DNA from: Nitrospirota bacterium
GTDB taxonomy: Bacteria > Nitrospirota > Thermodesulfovibrionia > Thermodesulfovibrionales > UBA9159
Length of the DNA stretch: 41,288 bases
Direction: 5' to 3'
NCBI GenBank assembly: GCA_023475105.1
Contig: JAMCWJ010000025.1
Location: forward strand, 1-41,288
Shown here: in pieces, positions 9,101 through 17,641 of the stretch
Numbering within the stretch: position 1 is the first letter of the stretch
Layout: every line of letters starts with the position of its first letter
Translations under genes and position numbers: made by a program
Notes under the pieces: generated by a model
Told to the model about the DNA's origin: nothing
Databases searched by the model: none
The model's input: only the letters and a program-made list of their open reading frames with translations

Positions 9101-10065
9101 TCGTACCCGGTAAAGAAGCCGTCCCTGTTCAAAATGCCTATGCAATGATCGAGCTCCTGCTGCGCGATCTCCTCCGGGATGGTGACGGTGACCGGTTTTC
9201 CCATAACTTCCTCGGCCGCATACCCCAGCATATTTTGAGCGCCCTTATTCCATGAAGTGATATTCGCATTCAGGTCGACGGAGCAAATGGCGTCGGGAAC
9301 ATTCCTGACGATGGAGGCCAGAAAATTTATCTCGCTCGCCGCCCTCCTGCGCTCGGTGATATCGAAGGCGAAATGCATGTACAGGCCGGGCGACACAGGA
9401 ATCCAATGGGCGTCCCACACTACCCCCAGCGCCTCGATCTCGAGCTGTTGGGGCCGGCCCGTGGCCCAGAGCTTCGGGGCAAGACACCAGGGGCAGGGCG
9501 ATTCCCGCTGTCCCCATGTGCTGAAGCACCGCATGCCGGGGACAGCGCCCACGTTCTTCGCCGCCTGGTTCGAGGCCACTATTTCCCGGGTTTCGGGACG
9601 CAGGAGCAGGGCCACGCACGGGAAACTGTCCAGGAGGATCTGATTCAGGCGCAAATTCTGCTTCAAGGACTCTTCCGCATGCTTGCGCTCGATTGCGTAG
9701 CGGACGGAGCGGACGAGCAGTGCGCTTTCGAACTGCCCCTTTATCAGATAATCCTGGGCCCCCTCGTTGACGGCATTTACCCCGGCCGTCTCATCGGTCA
9801 GGCCTGTGAGGACTATGATCGGCATCTCCGGTCTCTTTGAAAGAGTTGCAGCGAGAGTAGCGAGCCCCTGACTGTCCGGGAGGCCGAGATCGAGAAGTAC
9901 AATATCGACGCTGCCTTTTTCAATATCCTCGAACCCTTCAGCAAGGCTTCCGGCGGAAGCAAAATCGAATTTTACCCCGGGACTCTCCCTGAGCATCTCC
10001 TGTATCAACCGGACATCGCCGGGGTTGTCTTCGATCAGCAAGACCCTTATCTGCGGTACGCTCAT
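6121..10065 (-). CDS. multi-sensor HD-GYP protein (REC-PAS-GAF-HD-GYP)
   Basis: This 1314-residue cytoplasmic protein probably degrades cyclic-di-GMP in response to several inputs. Domains in order: receiver (about 5-125) with phosphoacceptor D59, T87 and K109; PAS (about 140-240) with C180, C191 and C194; PAS (about 245-365); PAS (about 370-490); GAF (about 500-650); PAS with PAC (about 655-780); two further GAF domains (about 800-960 and 975-1120); and an HD-GYP domain (about 1125-1314). The HD-GYP domain keeps H1183-D1184 in LLHDIGKIG and the GYP triplet at 1244-1246 in HHERYDGKGYPAG, so phosphodiesterase activity is likely. Five DITERK-type linkers mark the PAS/PAC ends. No membrane span is visible. 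It follows a response regulator and a kinase with almost no spacing, so D59 is probably phosphorylated by that kinase. Confidence 0.93.
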   Translation of the reverse strand: MSVPQIRVLLIEDNPGDVRLIQEMLRESPGVKFDFASAGSLAEGFEDIEKGSVDIVLLDLGLPDSQGLATLAATLSKRPEMPIIVLTGLTDETAGVNAVNEGAQDYLIKGQFESALLVRSVRYAIERKHAEESLKQNLRLNQILLDSFPCVALLLRPETREIVASNQAAKNVGAVPGMRCFSTWGQRESPCPWCLAPKLWATGRPQQLEIEALGVVWDAHWIPVSPGLYMHFAFDITERRRAASEINFLASIVRNVPDAICSVDLNANITSWNKGAQNMLGYAAEEVMGKPVTVTIPEEIAQQELDHCIGILNRDGFFTGYESARIGKNGRRVPVEIAAVALKDEKGAVTSYTSIMRDITERKKAEQEIAEALEFNREIFKASSIAILIYDRSGQCVSANEAAARSAGATVEQLLGQNYRNLESWRTSGMAKAAEAALSTGVEQMLDAHVVSTFGKELWAACRFVPFRTAGESHLLTLLTDITERKKGEEQLKEINECFLEFVPDPHENIQRLTALCGKLMRATAALYNRLDKGMLCSFGRWNTPPDYNPEDKPEGHICYDVITKGGDRVFVVRNLSKTRYAKTDPNVIKYKLETYVGTPVMFGDAPLGSLCVLYQDDFIPSEADKRLMGILASAIAVEERRGSGEKALRESEERLRLALGAANQGLYDLNIQTGETVVTPEYALMLGYDPGEFHETNAQWIERLHPEERKRVTAVYRAYIAGELSEYRVEFRQRMKSGNWKWILSMGKTVERDSAGKPLRMLGTHTDITERKKAEEELMLLYRQIKEEAEISHSLVRIVNALNTSLSESELIRNVMGLVPNYLRFDRTMIFLYDEALRGFVFSAGHGLTPVEEGVLVSRTFREEDFPAMAEFLRGEEIVIENAAENALLTKELIETFRIGSIVMVPITVRGKVIGGIVGNYRKANPIDRKDLMLIKGLADGIAVALQNSRLYKESLERLMELSVKIETIKTMSQFDKEILSSIDRDSILKTAAAMINRIIPCDRAAVVLKEGAGCRVVSEWGAGTMVDKTYPLKELHFEAFDKNRVSLYLADLPADTCPYHRELSKVGIISALLVPLVTKDGVTGFLDVGSTRPGRLTAGHLTTAENLASQIAVALENARLYEELQELLINTITSLASAIDAKSPWTKGHSERVTKYAVEIGREMGLGEEELERLKLSGLLHDIGKIGTYDLLLNKLEKFTAEEFALVRKHPGKGAEILAPIKQLSDVIPGILHHHERYDGKGYPAGIKGEKIPLFARILCAADSFDAMTADRPYRAAPGREYAISELKGCCGTQFDPRVVEAFLRVLERWNG

Positions 10066-10066
10066 C

Positions 10067-10522
10067 CTATCTCTCTCCGTTCGGGGGCAACTTCACTATT
10101 GTCAGCCAGAAGTCCTCTATCGACTTCACGACGTTTAAAAACTGATTCAGGTCCACGGGCTTGGTGATAAAACAATTCGCATGGAGGTTGTAACTCTTTA
10201 CGACATCCTCTTCGTCCTTTGAAACCGTAAGTATCACGACAGGGATGCGCTTCAAGTCATCGTCGGCCTTGATCTCGGAAAGCACCTCATGCCCGCCCTT
10301 TTTCGGCAGGTTCAGGTCAAGAAGTATTATATCCGGTCTGCAGGCATTCTTGTATTTGTCTTCCCTCCGAAGAAATGCGAGGGCCTCGACACCATCGTTG
10401 GCGACATGAAGTTCATTCGCGACTTTTGCCTCCTTAAAGACTTCCTCGGCCAGCCTGACATCGCCCGGGTTGTCTTCAACGAGCAATATCTCGATCGGCT
10501 CGGCTCTCCCTTTCGTATTCAT
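10067..10522 (-). CDS. single-domain response regulator (Rcp1/CheY-like)
   Basis: The 151-residue protein is a lone receiver domain. It has the acidic pair E16-D17, phosphoacceptor D69 in [12 protein letters not shown] in VVILTVS, and K in FITKPVD. The form with [10 protein letters not shown] near the N-terminus and a long alpha-4 region resembles the Rcp1-type regulators that partner phytochrome-like kinases. It has no output domain, so it would act by protein contact or as a phosphate relay. Its ATG overlaps the stop of the histidine kinase (ATGA), and the HD-GYP gene follows one base after its stop, so the three are almost certainly one operon and one signalling chain. Confidence 0.94.
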   Translation of the reverse strand: MNTKGRAEPIEILLVEDNPGDVRLAEEVFKEAKVANELHVANDGVEALAFLRREDKYKNACRPDIILLDLNLPKKGGHEVLSEIKADDDLKRIPVVILTVSKDEEDVVKSYNLHANCFITKPVDLNQFLNVVKSIEDFWLTIVKLPPNGER

Positions 10523-12663
10523 GCTTTTTCTCCCTCCTTTATCGGAATGGTAAAGTAAAACGTCGTTCCCTTTCCGGCTTCCGACTCAAACCATATCCGG
10601 CCGCCATGCCTCTCAACGATTTTTCTGCACAGCGAAAGGCCGATGCCCACCCCCGGATACTCCCTTCCGTGCAGCCTCTGAAAGATATTGAAAATCCTGT
10701 CTTTGTATTCCGGGGAGATGCCGATGCCGTTGTCCCGCACTGAAAAAACCCACTCAGCATCATTGTGTTCCGCTGAAATATGGATGCGGGGCTGCCCCTC
10801 CATGCTGAATTTTATGGAGTTCGACAACAAGTTCTGGAAGAGCTGGACAAGTTGGACCTCGTCTGCCCTCACGACCGGAAGCCGGTCCGTGGTCACCAGG
10901 GCTCCGCTTTCCTCGATCGCGATCTTCATATTCATGATCGCCGTGCCGAGGACCTCCGCGGAGTTCACTTCCTCGAAAGGCTTTCCCTTCGTCCCCACTC
11001 TTGAATACGCCAGAAGGCCGATGATCATCTGCTGCAGCCTGCTTGCGCCGTCGACCGCAAAGGCAATGAATTCGTCCGCGTCTTTATCGAGTTTATCCTT
11101 GTATCGTTTCTCTATCAGCTGCAGATAGCTCGAGATCATGCGCAGGGGCTCCTGAAGGTCGTGGGAGGCGATGTAGGCGAACTGCTGGAGTTCCTCATTG
11201 CTCCTCTTCAATTCCGCCGCGTACCGCTTCAGTTTCTCCTCAGCCTGTTTGCGTTCGGTGATGTTATCGAAAATGATTGCCACGTATCCCTTCTTCGTGC
11301 TGTACGCCGAGACGTCGAACCAGCGGTGCGTCGGAGTAAAATGGATTTCGAATTTCTCCGGCCGACCCGTCATCGCTACGCGCCCAAACGTTTCGATCAT
11401 TTCAGGATGTGCTTCTCTCACACCGGGAATGATGTCTGTCACCCTCTTGCCGACCACATCTGTAAAGCCGTTCATCGTTTCGAAGGCGCTGTTGGCTTCA
11501 AGGTAGAGGTAATCGACGGGCCGTCCCTCGTCGTCGAACATCATTTTGCAGTAACAGAAGGCATCCAGAAGATTGGCGAACAACGAGCGGTATCGCTCCT
11601 CGCTCTCCCGCAGCGACTCCTGCGCCTTTTCACGTTCGGCCCGGCGCAATAACTCCGTCTCGCACTGCGCGCGGTAATACTCCTCGCTCTGCCTCTTCCA
11701 CCAGAAGCCGGCGCCGGCGCCCGATGCCGCGATCAGGGACAGGGCAATGATCGCCACGAGCCGGGCGCGTCTGCGGATCGGGGCATACACCTCTTCCCTG
11801 TCGATCTTGGCGACAAGGAACCAGGGCGATTCAGGCACCGCCCTTATCGCTGCGAGCACGGGAACGCCGCGATAGTCGATTTCTTCGACGACGCCCTTTC
11901 GCCCGCGCACGGCCATGGCGGCGGGAAGATGCTCCGTCAAGGGAAGGGCCAGCTTCATGGCCGTATCTTTTCTATGGCGCAGCTCGTTCAGAAAGAGGAC
12001 TTTATCGCCTTCGCGCCTTACCAGCAACGTCTCCGCCGTCCCGCTCGGAGTGGGCCAGGACTGTATCAGGGGGTACAAGAACCTGTTCGGATCGATGCGG
12101 ATGAACAAGACGCCGAGCGGAGCGTCCGGTCCTCCGTCAGTCAAAGACAGCGGGACGACGAGGTCGATATGGGCTTCTTCGGTAGCGGGAGTGCTGTGAA
12201 AATCGGAGAGCACTATTTTCTTCTCCTCCAGCGCCTCGGCAACAAGTTTCTCCCCGGCAGCTCCGAAGGCTTCACCGATTTCCGAAGATAAGAGCAGCGT
12301 TCCTTTCGTGTCGACGAGGGAGGCGCCATAGTAGCTGGGCTGCTTTTTCAACATCTTCAGCCATGCAAGGAGTTCCTCCCTGTGGGGCCCCCCCGGTTTC
12401 TCCACAAACTCCCGTACGTGTGACAGGAGCGGAGGGGAAACAAGCAGACTCCCGTCAAGAATCCTCTCCCTTCTCCACGTTGTTATCTGGGATGTCTTCA
12501 GATCGGCAATGGCGGAAAGTTCCCCTCCCATCTGGCTGATGAGGTGTTCCTTCTGACTCGCGTAGTAAAGATAGCCCGCGATTCCGACGCCGGCGGTCAA
12601 AAGGAAAAATATCAGGACGAGCCTGTAGGGAAAGGCCGGCGCTCTTTGCTCAGAACGGACCAT
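10519..12663 (-). CDS. membrane sensor histidine kinase with PAS domain
   Basis: The 714-residue kinase has a membrane span at about 14-34, an extracytoplasmic Cache-like sensor region (about 35-298), and a second span at about 300-322. A PAS domain (about 355-470) ending DNITERKQ, a short coiled coil and the kinase core follow. The phosphoacceptor is H501 in [14 protein letters not shown], the phytochrome-like HDLQEP type. The ATP-binding domain shows [16 protein letters not shown] and [18 protein letters not shown], so it looks active. The ATG at 12663 has no clear Shine-Dalgarno. It is first in an operon with the receiver protein and the HD-GYP protein. The ligand is unknown. Confidence 0.93.
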   Translation of the reverse strand: MVRSEQRAPAFPYRLVLIFFLLTAGVGIAGYLYYASQKEHLISQMGGELSAIADLKTSQITTWRRERILDGSLLVSPPLLSHVREFVEKPGGPHREELLAWLKMLKKQPSYYGASLVDTKGTLLLSSEIGEAFGAAGEKLVAEALEEKKIVLSDFHSTPATEEAHIDLVVPLSLTDGGPDAPLGVLFIRIDPNRFLYPLIQSWPTPSGTAETLLVRREGDKVLFLNELRHRKDTAMKLALPLTEHLPAAMAVRGRKGVVEEIDYRGVPVLAAIRAVPESPWFLVAKIDREEVYAPIRRRARLVAIIALSLIAASGAGAGFWWKRQSEEYYRAQCETELLRRAEREKAQESLRESEERYRSLFANLLDAFCYCKMMFDDEGRPVDYLYLEANSAFETMNGFTDVVGKRVTDIIPGVREAHPEMIETFGRVAMTGRPEKFEIHFTPTHRWFDVSAYSTKKGYVAIIFDNITERKQAEEKLKRYAAELKRSNEELQQFAYIASHDLQEPLRMISSYLQLIEKRYKDKLDKDADEFIAFAVDGASRLQQMIIGLLAYSRVGTKGKPFEEVNSAEVLGTAIMNMKIAIEESGALVTTDRLPVVRADEVQLVQLFQNLLSNSIKFSMEGQPRIHISAEHNDAEWVFSVRDNGIGISPEYKDRIFNIFQRLHGREYPGVGIGLSLCRKIVERHGGRIWFESEAGKGTTFYFTIPIKEGEKA

Positions 12664-12960
12664 ATATAAGGTTTTTGGACCACCGACGCGAAGGTGGACA
12701 AATCATTCTGTTGCTCTCTCCCCCATTATATCCCTGCATCTGCCTGCGGAAAACATCCCATGGAAAAAGTTAGCAGATAAAATAGGCGTTGTCAACGCCG
12801 CAGGGTTGCAAATCGCGACACGCAGGGGTTAAAGCGGGGGACACGCGCGACGCGTTTTCGCTATGTCCTTTTGCCGTTCCTACCGGAGTGGCAAGATCCA
12901 TGCGATTCCGTTATTATTTTAATGCAAAACGGTGTAATGTTTTCACAAGGAGGCTTTTCT
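12664..12960. promoter_or_regulatory. divergent intergenic region kinase operon / pdxJ with operator-like palindrome
   Basis: This 297-base gap separates divergent genes and holds no convincing gene. GGCGTTG-T-CAACGCC at 12785-12799 is a perfect 7-bp inverted repeat around one base. On the minus strand its TTGACA could be a -35 box, with a poor TAACTT 17 bases on. A second minus-strand TATAAT sits in the ATTATA of 12724-12729. For pdxJ only the Shine-Dalgarno AAGGAGG (12947-12953) is clear. Confidence 0.35.
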
Positions 12961-13689
12961 ATGATTCTGGGTGTGAATATAGACCATGTGGCAACCCTCA
13001 GAGAAGCGAGGAAAGGAGTCGAGCCTGAGCCGCTCATGGCGGCTACGCTCGCCCTTCTCGGCGGCGCCGACGGGATTACGGTGCACCTCAGGGAAGACCG
13101 GAGGCATATCAGGGACCGGGACCTGAAACTGCTTCGCGAGATGGTCCCCGGCGAGTTGAACCTCGAAATGGCTGCTACCGAAGAGATGATCAGGGTCGCG
13201 CTTTCGGTGAAGCCCGATATGGTCACCCTCGTTCCGGAGAAAAGGCAGGAACTGACTACGGAAGGAGGGCTCGATCTCGTCTCGCAGAAGGAGCGGATTT
13301 CCGGGGCGATCATGAAACTCAGAAAAGGGGGTATGCCGGCGAGCCTATTCATCAACCCCTCCGTTATGGACGTCGATCTCGCGAAGACCACCGGCGCCGA
13401 TATGGTCGAAATCCATACGGGGCGCTACGCAAACGCTCGGGGGAAAAAACAGAAAGAGGAACTGTTCAAGGTCATCGAAGCGGTAAAGATCGCGGTGCGC
13501 GGAGGTCTGGGCGTGAACGCGGGACACGGGCTCGACTATTTCAATGTAAAGGCAATAACGCGCATCGAAGGCATCAGGGGGCTTTACATCGGGCACAGCA
13601 TTGTTTCGAGGGCCGTCCTTGTCGGCATGGAGCGGGCGGTGAGAGAAATGAAGGAACTGGTGAATCGGGCAGCAAGACAGGCCGGATAG
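12961..13689 (+). CDS. pdxJ: pyridoxine 5'-phosphate synthase
   Basis: PdxJ condenses 3-amino-1-hydroxyacetone phosphate with 1-deoxy-D-xylulose 5-phosphate in the DXP-dependent pathway to vitamin B6. The 242-residue product is the normal length. It shows the N-terminal LGVNIDHVATLREAR, the HLREDRRHI segment, EIHTGRYAN, and the C-terminal GLGVNAGHGLDY and IGHSIVSRAVLVG phosphate-binding region. The ATG at 12961 follows AAGGAGG by 7 bases; an upstream in-frame start 90 bases earlier would add unrelated residues. It is followed by acpS on the same strand after 188 bases, the pdxJ-acpS order seen in many bacteria. Confidence 0.97.
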   Translation: MILGVNIDHVATLREARKGVEPEPLMAATLALLGGADGITVHLREDRRHIRDRDLKLLREMVPGELNLEMAATEEMIRVALSVKPDMVTLVPEKRQELTTEGGLDLVSQKERISGAIMKLRKGGMPASLFINPSVMDVDLAKTTGADMVEIHTGRYANARGKKQKEELFKVIEAVKIAVRGGLGVNAGHGLDYFNVKAITRIEGIRGLYIGHSIVSRAVLVGMERAVREMKELVNRAARQAG

Positions 13690-13877
13690 GCAAGCAGTTT
13701 CAGGCTTCTTATAATCGACAGGATATTTCTTATGGCATATCTCGATCTATTTGAAAGTTCGGTGTTTCTGCAGATCTCTCAAGATGTCTTTTTTATGGGG
13801 TGTCGTACAAGAAGCCTTCACCTCCTTACCGTATCTTCGTTCTCGGCTGAGGATTATCCGCTGCCGGATGTAGTATC

Positions 13878-14261
13878 ATGATTTACGGCATAGGCATCGA
13901 TATCATAAAAGTGGAACGGATGAGGGAAGCGGTCGAAAGGTGGGGCGAGAGGTTCCTCCGCCGGGTGTTCACAGACGATGAGCTTGCCCGCTGCTTCGCC
14001 GGAAAAGATCCCTACCCTTCGCTGTCGGTGAGGTTTGCCGCAAAGGAAGCGTGCATCAAGGCGATCGGCTCGCGGGAATCCGCTGCCTTCAGAGATATCG
14101 AGGTTGTGAACGATGAGCACGGCAAGCCCGGCATTGCGCCACGGGGCAGATTGACGGAGTTCTTTGAACGAAACGCCCTCGGCAAGGCACATCTGAGCCT
14201 GAGTCACGAGAGGGATTACGGCATCGCCTTCGTGGTGATCGAGAAGACGGTGAATGAGTGA
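13878..14261 (+). CDS. acpS: holo-[acyl-carrier-protein] synthase
   Basis: AcpS transfers 4'-phosphopantetheine from CoA to the serine of acyl carrier protein, here presumably to S35 of the AcpP encoded about 2.3 kb away. The 127-residue protein has both family motifs: GIGIDII with Mg ligand D8, and RFAAKEACIKA with E57. There is no evident Shine-Dalgarno before the ATG. The 188-base gap after pdxJ contains TATAAT at 13710-13715 with a weak TAGGCA 17 bases upstream, a possible own promoter with a leader of about 155 bases. I see no gene in that gap. It ends five bases from the convergent rnc. Confidence 0.95.
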   Translation: MIYGIGIDIIKVERMREAVERWGERFLRRVFTDDELARCFAGKDPYPSLSVRFAAKEACIKAIGSRESAAFRDIEVVNDEHGKPGIAPRGRLTEFFERNALGKAHLSLSHERDYGIAFVVIEKTVNE

Positions 14262-14266
14262 ACGGG

Positions 14267-14986
14267 TTACCCTCCCGCATCTTTCTTCAGCTGCGCCATT
14301 GCCTCCTTGGCCGCAGCGGTCTGGGCCTCTTTCTTGTTTTTTCCGGTTCCCCTGCCGAATCTTTTCCCTCCGATAAAGACCTCGACGGTGAAGGTCCTGA
14401 GATGCTCCTCGCCTTCCTCGCTCACCAGGCGATATTCCGGCAGCGTCCCGAAACGCATCTGGCTTTCTTCCTGGAGTTCCGTCTTGAAGCTATGGTACTG
14501 CCCGGAGGATAAGACCGCTCCGATCCTGTCCCCGAAAAGGCGTAGAATCGAGCTCCGTGCTGCTTCGTATCCGCCCTCGAGGTAGAGGGCTCCGAAAATC
14601 GCCTCCATCGCATCGGCGAGAATCGATTTCTTATTCCTTCCTCCCGTCTCCTCTTCGCCCTTGCCGAGCCTCAGATACTGACCGAGGGATATGTCCGCGG
14701 CGATCTCCGAAAGGAGAGATCCCCTCACAAGGTAGGACTTGATTTTCGACATCTCCGATTCGCTCATTTCCTTGTCGCGGGTGAAGAGATATTCGACGAT
14801 CACGAGACCGAGGACCGAGTCACCCATGAATTCGAGCCTCTCGTTGTACGAAAGGACCTTGGCGGGGTTTTCGTGGTGGTAGGACCTGTGCGTCAGGGCT
14901 TCGGCGAGGAGGGCCCGGTCGCGGAAGGAATACCCTAGGTCTTTTTCAAGTTTCTCTAAATTTTCTGAAGAGGAGACAGGCATTTG
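14267..14986 (-). CDS. rnc: ribonuclease III
   Basis: RNase III cleaves double-stranded RNA, including rRNA precursors. The 239-residue product has the signature [10 protein letters not shown] (47-56) with catalytic E51 and D55, the second acidic pair in the [12 protein letters not shown] region, and a C-terminal double-stranded RNA-binding domain beginning [10 protein letters not shown] and ending in [15 protein letters not shown]. The nearest usable start is the ATG at 14984-14986, because no ATG, GTG or TTG occurs in frame after it before the conserved domain. It overlaps the fabF 3' end by 41 bases. An upstream in-frame ATG at 15028 would extend the overlap. It is the last gene of the fab cluster, as often seen. 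Confidence 0.96.
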   Translation of the reverse strand, partial: QMPVSSSENLEKLEKDLGYSFRDRALLAEALTHRSYHHENPAKVLSYNERLEFMGDSVLGLVIVEYLFTRDKEMSESEMSKIKSYLVRGSLLSEIAADISLGQYLRLGKGEEETGGRNKKSILADAMEAIFGALYLEGGYEAARSSILRLFGDRIGAVLSSGQYHSFKTELQEESQMRFGTLPEYRLVSEEGEEHLRTFTVEVFIGGKRFGRGTGKNKKEAQTAAAKEAMAQLKKDAGG

Positions 14987-16193
14987 TCCCGCCAAAGCCG
15001 AAGGAGTTTGAAAGCGCGCACTCCACATCCGTGTATTTCGGTGTATGGGGAACGTAGTGAAGGTCGCATTCAGGGTCAGGGTTGTCGAGGTTGATCGTCG
15101 GCGGGATGACGCTCTGCTCCATGCTCAGAATGGTGAAGGCCGTTTCGACGCCGCCGGCAGCGCCCAGGAGATGCCCTGTCATGGACTTCGTCGAACTCAC
15201 CGCGAGTTTATATGCATGCTCTCCGAACACCTTCTTTATTGCGGCTGTCTCGATTTCGTCACCGTATTTTGTGGACGTGCCGTGGGCGTTTATGTAGTCG
15301 ACCGCCTCCGGGGAGACCCCGGCGTCCTTCAGGGCCGCAGCCATGCATGCCGCTGCGCCCTCTCCGCCGGGAGCAGGCGCCGTAATATGGTAGGCGTCGC
15401 TCGTCATGCCGTAGCCCACAAGCTCCGCGCGGATTCGCGCTCCTCTTTTCACTGCGCTTTCGAGCGCTTCGAGCACTACGATCCCCGCTCCCTCTCCCAT
15501 CACAAACCCGTCGCGGTCCCGGTCAAAGGGCCGGCTTGCCTTTCCGGGGTCGTCGTTCCTTGTGGACAGGGCCTTCATGACCGCAAAACCGCCGATCCCC
15601 ATCGGTGTGATGACCGACTCCGTTCCCCCCGCGATCATCGCGTCCGCGTCGCCCCTCTGGATTATCCTGAAGGCGTCTCCGATCGCGTGGCTTCCGGTTG
15701 CGCAGGCAGTCGCAACCGCTGAATTCGGCCCCTTTGCCCCGAACTTTATCGAGACCTGGCCCGCAGCGAGGTTGACGATGAGCATCGGGATGAAGAAGGG
15801 TGTTATCCTCCGGTAGCCTTTTTCGAGAAAGATCTTGTGGTAATGCTCTATCGCGGGGAGACCTCCCATGCCGGATCCGATCACGACGCCGACCCTGTCC
15901 GCGTTCTCCCCGGTTATCTCGAGGCCGCAATCCTCCATCGCCATCGTCGCTGCAGCAACGGCGAGATGGATGAACCTGTCCATCTTCTTCACTTCTTTAG
16001 GCTCTATGTAAAGGAGCGGATCGAAGCCTTTTACCTCACCCGAGATATGTACGGGAAAGCCGGAGGAGTCGAAGGAGGTGATGACGCCGATCCCCGATCT
16101 CCCTTCCAGAAGCGCTTCCCATGAGGGCTTTACCCCTATTCCGAGGGGTGTGATGAGCCCCAACCCTGTGACGACAACACGACGTTTTTCCAT
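14946..16193 (-). CDS. fabF: beta-ketoacyl-ACP synthase II
   Basis: FabF condenses malonyl-ACP with acyl-ACP in fatty acid elongation. The 415-residue thiolase-fold protein has the triad C164 ([11 protein letters not shown]), H304 ([11 protein letters not shown]) and H341 ([12 protein letters not shown]), with K336, and a C-terminal [12 protein letters not shown]. Length and motifs match FabF rather than FabB or FabH. Its ATG lies 14 bases after acpP, and its end overlaps rnc. It belongs to the minus-strand operon fabG-acpP-fabF-rnc. Confidence 0.97.
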   Translation of the reverse strand: MEKRRVVVTGLGLITPLGIGVKPSWEALLEGRSGIGVITSFDSSGFPVHISGEVKGFDPLLYIEPKEVKKMDRFIHLAVAAATMAMEDCGLEITGENADRVGVVIGSGMGGLPAIEHYHKIFLEKGYRRITPFFIPMLIVNLAAGQVSIKFGAKGPNSAVATACATGSHAIGDAFRIIQRGDADAMIAGGTESVITPMGIGGFAVMKALSTRNDDPGKASRPFDRDRDGFVMGEGAGIVVLEALESAVKRGARIRAELVGYGMTSDAYHITAPAPGGEGAAACMAAALKDAGVSPEAVDYINAHGTSTKYGDEIETAAIKKVFGEHAYKLAVSSTKSMTGHLLGAAGGVETAFTILSMEQSVIPPTINLDNPDPECDLHYVPHTPKYTDVECALSNSFGFGGTNACLLFRKFRET

Positions 16194-16207
16194 TATCCTC
16201 TCGAATG

Positions 16208-16438
16208 CTAACCCATCTTGTTCTTTATGTACTCGACTGCGTCTTTCACCTTCGCGATCTTTTCCGCGTCCTCGTCCGGTATCTCTATGTTAAATGCCTC
16301 TTCGAAAGCCATGACGAGTTCGACGGTGTCCAGCGAGTCCGCTCCAAGGTCTTCGACAAACGACGCCTCGGGAGTCACCTCCGAAGGGTTCACCCCCAAT
16401 TGTTTTGCGATAATCTCTTTCACCTTTTCTTCGACCAT
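16208..16438 (-). CDS. acpP: acyl carrier protein
   Basis: This 76-residue acidic four-helix protein carries growing acyl chains on phosphopantetheine attached at S35 in the motif [18 protein letters not shown]. It is a textbook AcpP in size and sequence. A strong Shine-Dalgarno AAGGAGGT lies just upstream on the minus strand, consistent with very high expression. It sits between fabG and fabF in the usual order. Confidence 0.98.
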   Translation of the reverse strand: MVEEKVKEIIAKQLGVNPSEVTPEASFVEDLGADSLDTVELVMAFEEAFNIEIPDEDAEKIAKVKDAVEYIKNKMG

Positions 16439-16489
16439 TCTAGCACCTCCTTATGTATTCAAGCCGAGATTCCGATTTACTTGTACATT

Positions 16490-17224
16490 CTACATATACA
16501 TTCCGCCGTTGACGTGGAGCACCTGTCCGGTAATATACCCGTTGGATGCGAGAAATACAACGGCGTTCGCGACATCATCTATGGTGCCAAACCTCGAAAG
16601 CGGGATCGCTTTTTTCATCTCCTCCTTCACGTTTTCGGAAAGCACATCGGTCATTGCGGTCGTGATGAATCCGGGCGCGACGGCGTTCGAGGTTATGCCC
16701 CTGCTCGCATACTCCTTCGCGATCGTCTTGGTCAGTCCGACGATGCCCGCCTTGGAGGCGCTGTAGTTCGCCTGTCCCGGATTCCCGATGAAAGCGACCA
16801 CGGAGGCGATGTTCACGATCCTCCCGTACCTCTGTTTCGCCATTATTTTCACCGCTTCCTTGGCGCAGAGGAACGTGCCTTTCAGGTTTACGTTTATCAC
16901 GGCGTCCCATTCTTCCTCTTTCATCCGCATCAGCAGACCGTCTTTCGTTATGCCCGCATTGTTTACGAGGATGTCGAGCCTTCCGAATTCCTTCAGGATG
17001 TCCTGAAATGTCTTTATCACCTCCCCGGAGTTTGAGACGTCCAGCCTGACCGCAGCGGTCCTTGTCCCGATTGCGGCGATCTCCTTTGCAGCCTCCTTCG
17101 CCTCATCGAGATCTCTATCGGCAATGGCCACATCGGCGCCTCTCCGCGCGAGCGCTTCCGCTATGGCCTTTCCTATCCCCCTTGCGCTCCCCGTAATGAG
17201 GGCGGTCTGTCCTTTGAATTCCAT
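16490..17224 (-). CDS. fabG: 3-oxoacyl-ACP reductase
   Basis: FabG reduces 3-ketoacyl-ACP with NADPH in fatty acid synthesis. The 244-residue short-chain dehydrogenase has the cofactor motif TGSARGIGK (11-19), NNAG (88-91), and the catalytic S141, Y154 and K158, followed by PGFITTAMT. The C-terminal GQVLHVNGGMYM is typical of FabG. It is first in the visible minus-strand operon, preceded by GGGGAGGTG as Shine-Dalgarno. fabD and fabH are not adjacent in this window. Confidence 0.96.
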   Translation of the reverse strand: MEFKGQTALITGSARGIGKAIAEALARRGADVAIADRDLDEAKEAAKEIAAIGTRTAAVRLDVSNSGEVIKTFQDILKEFGRLDILVNNAGITKDGLLMRMKEEEWDAVINVNLKGTFLCAKEAVKIMAKQRYGRIVNIASVVAFIGNPGQANYSASKAGIVGLTKTIAKEYASRGITSNAVAPGFITTAMTDVLSENVKEEMKKAIPLSRFGTIDDVANAVVFLASNGYITGQVLHVNGGMYM

Positions 17225-17504
17225 TCAGGCACCTCCCCAAAAGACGGCTATAATTGTAACAGAGAAATCTTTTTATTTTCCAGTCCTTCTCCCGGTTATC
17301 CGTTTCCCGGAGCAAACTCGGGGAATATCAGCGGTTCACGGCACGCCTGCGGTCCCAGGGCCCGGAAAAGCGGAAGCCGGGAAAAGAGATCGGCCGGCTC
17401 TCCTTCCCTTCCTTCCGGTCCGCGGGGGGCCGCAATATTTGCATTCACGACCTTCATATTGGGTATAATATGCAACAATTATAAACGAAAGGGGCCGAAA
17501 GTTC
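17225..17504. other. divergent intergenic region, no intact gene
   Basis: This 280-base stretch lies between the divergent fabG and the deleted synthase gene. It holds AT-rich sequence near 17250-17280 that may be the fabG promoter region, though I could not pair a convincing -35 and -10 there. The rightward promoter candidate at 17439-17469 is listed separately. The short open frames in it look random. Confidence 0.4.
17439..17469 (+). promoter_or_regulatory. putative promoter for the deleted synthase and icd
   Basis: A perfect TATAAT lies at 17464-17469 with TTGCAT at 17439-17444 as possible -35; the 19-base spacer is long. Transcription would start near 17476, about 29 bases before the ATG at 17505. 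With the synthase deleted, this promoter now effectively drives icd. Confidence 0.4.
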
Positions 17505-17641
17505 ATGCACCACAAAGTGTATCTGATCGACGTGACCAAACGGGACGGCGTGCAGACATCGAGGATATTGCTCCCGAAGCTTTCGAAGACCATGCGAGTT
17601 ACCCCGACGTGGTGAGAAAGATCCTTACCGCGAACGTCTGA
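17505..17641 (+). pseudogene. internally deleted homocitrate/Re-citrate-synthase-type gene (HMGL-like family)
   Basis: From the ATG at 17505 the frame reads [19 protein letters not shown], then LLPKLSKTM. This is the start of the homocitrate-synthase-like branch of the isopropylmalate synthase family (D-x-T-x-RDG-x-Q metal/substrate motif). It then runs into a TGA at 17613. In another frame of the same [21 protein letters not shown] ends at a TGA at 17639-17641. That tail resembles the C-terminus of the same family. Roughly 1.1 kb of coding sequence is therefore missing, with the join near 17584-17600. The tail's TGA overlaps the icd ATG as TGATG, showing the two genes were once translationally coupled. 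Assignment to Re-citrate synthase rather than homocitrate synthase is inference from the icd and mdh neighbours. Confidence 0.72.

Noticed and set aside
13690-13877. small gene between pdxJ and acpS
   Set aside because: No frame with a ribosome site and sensible composition was found. Only a possible TATAAT box is present.
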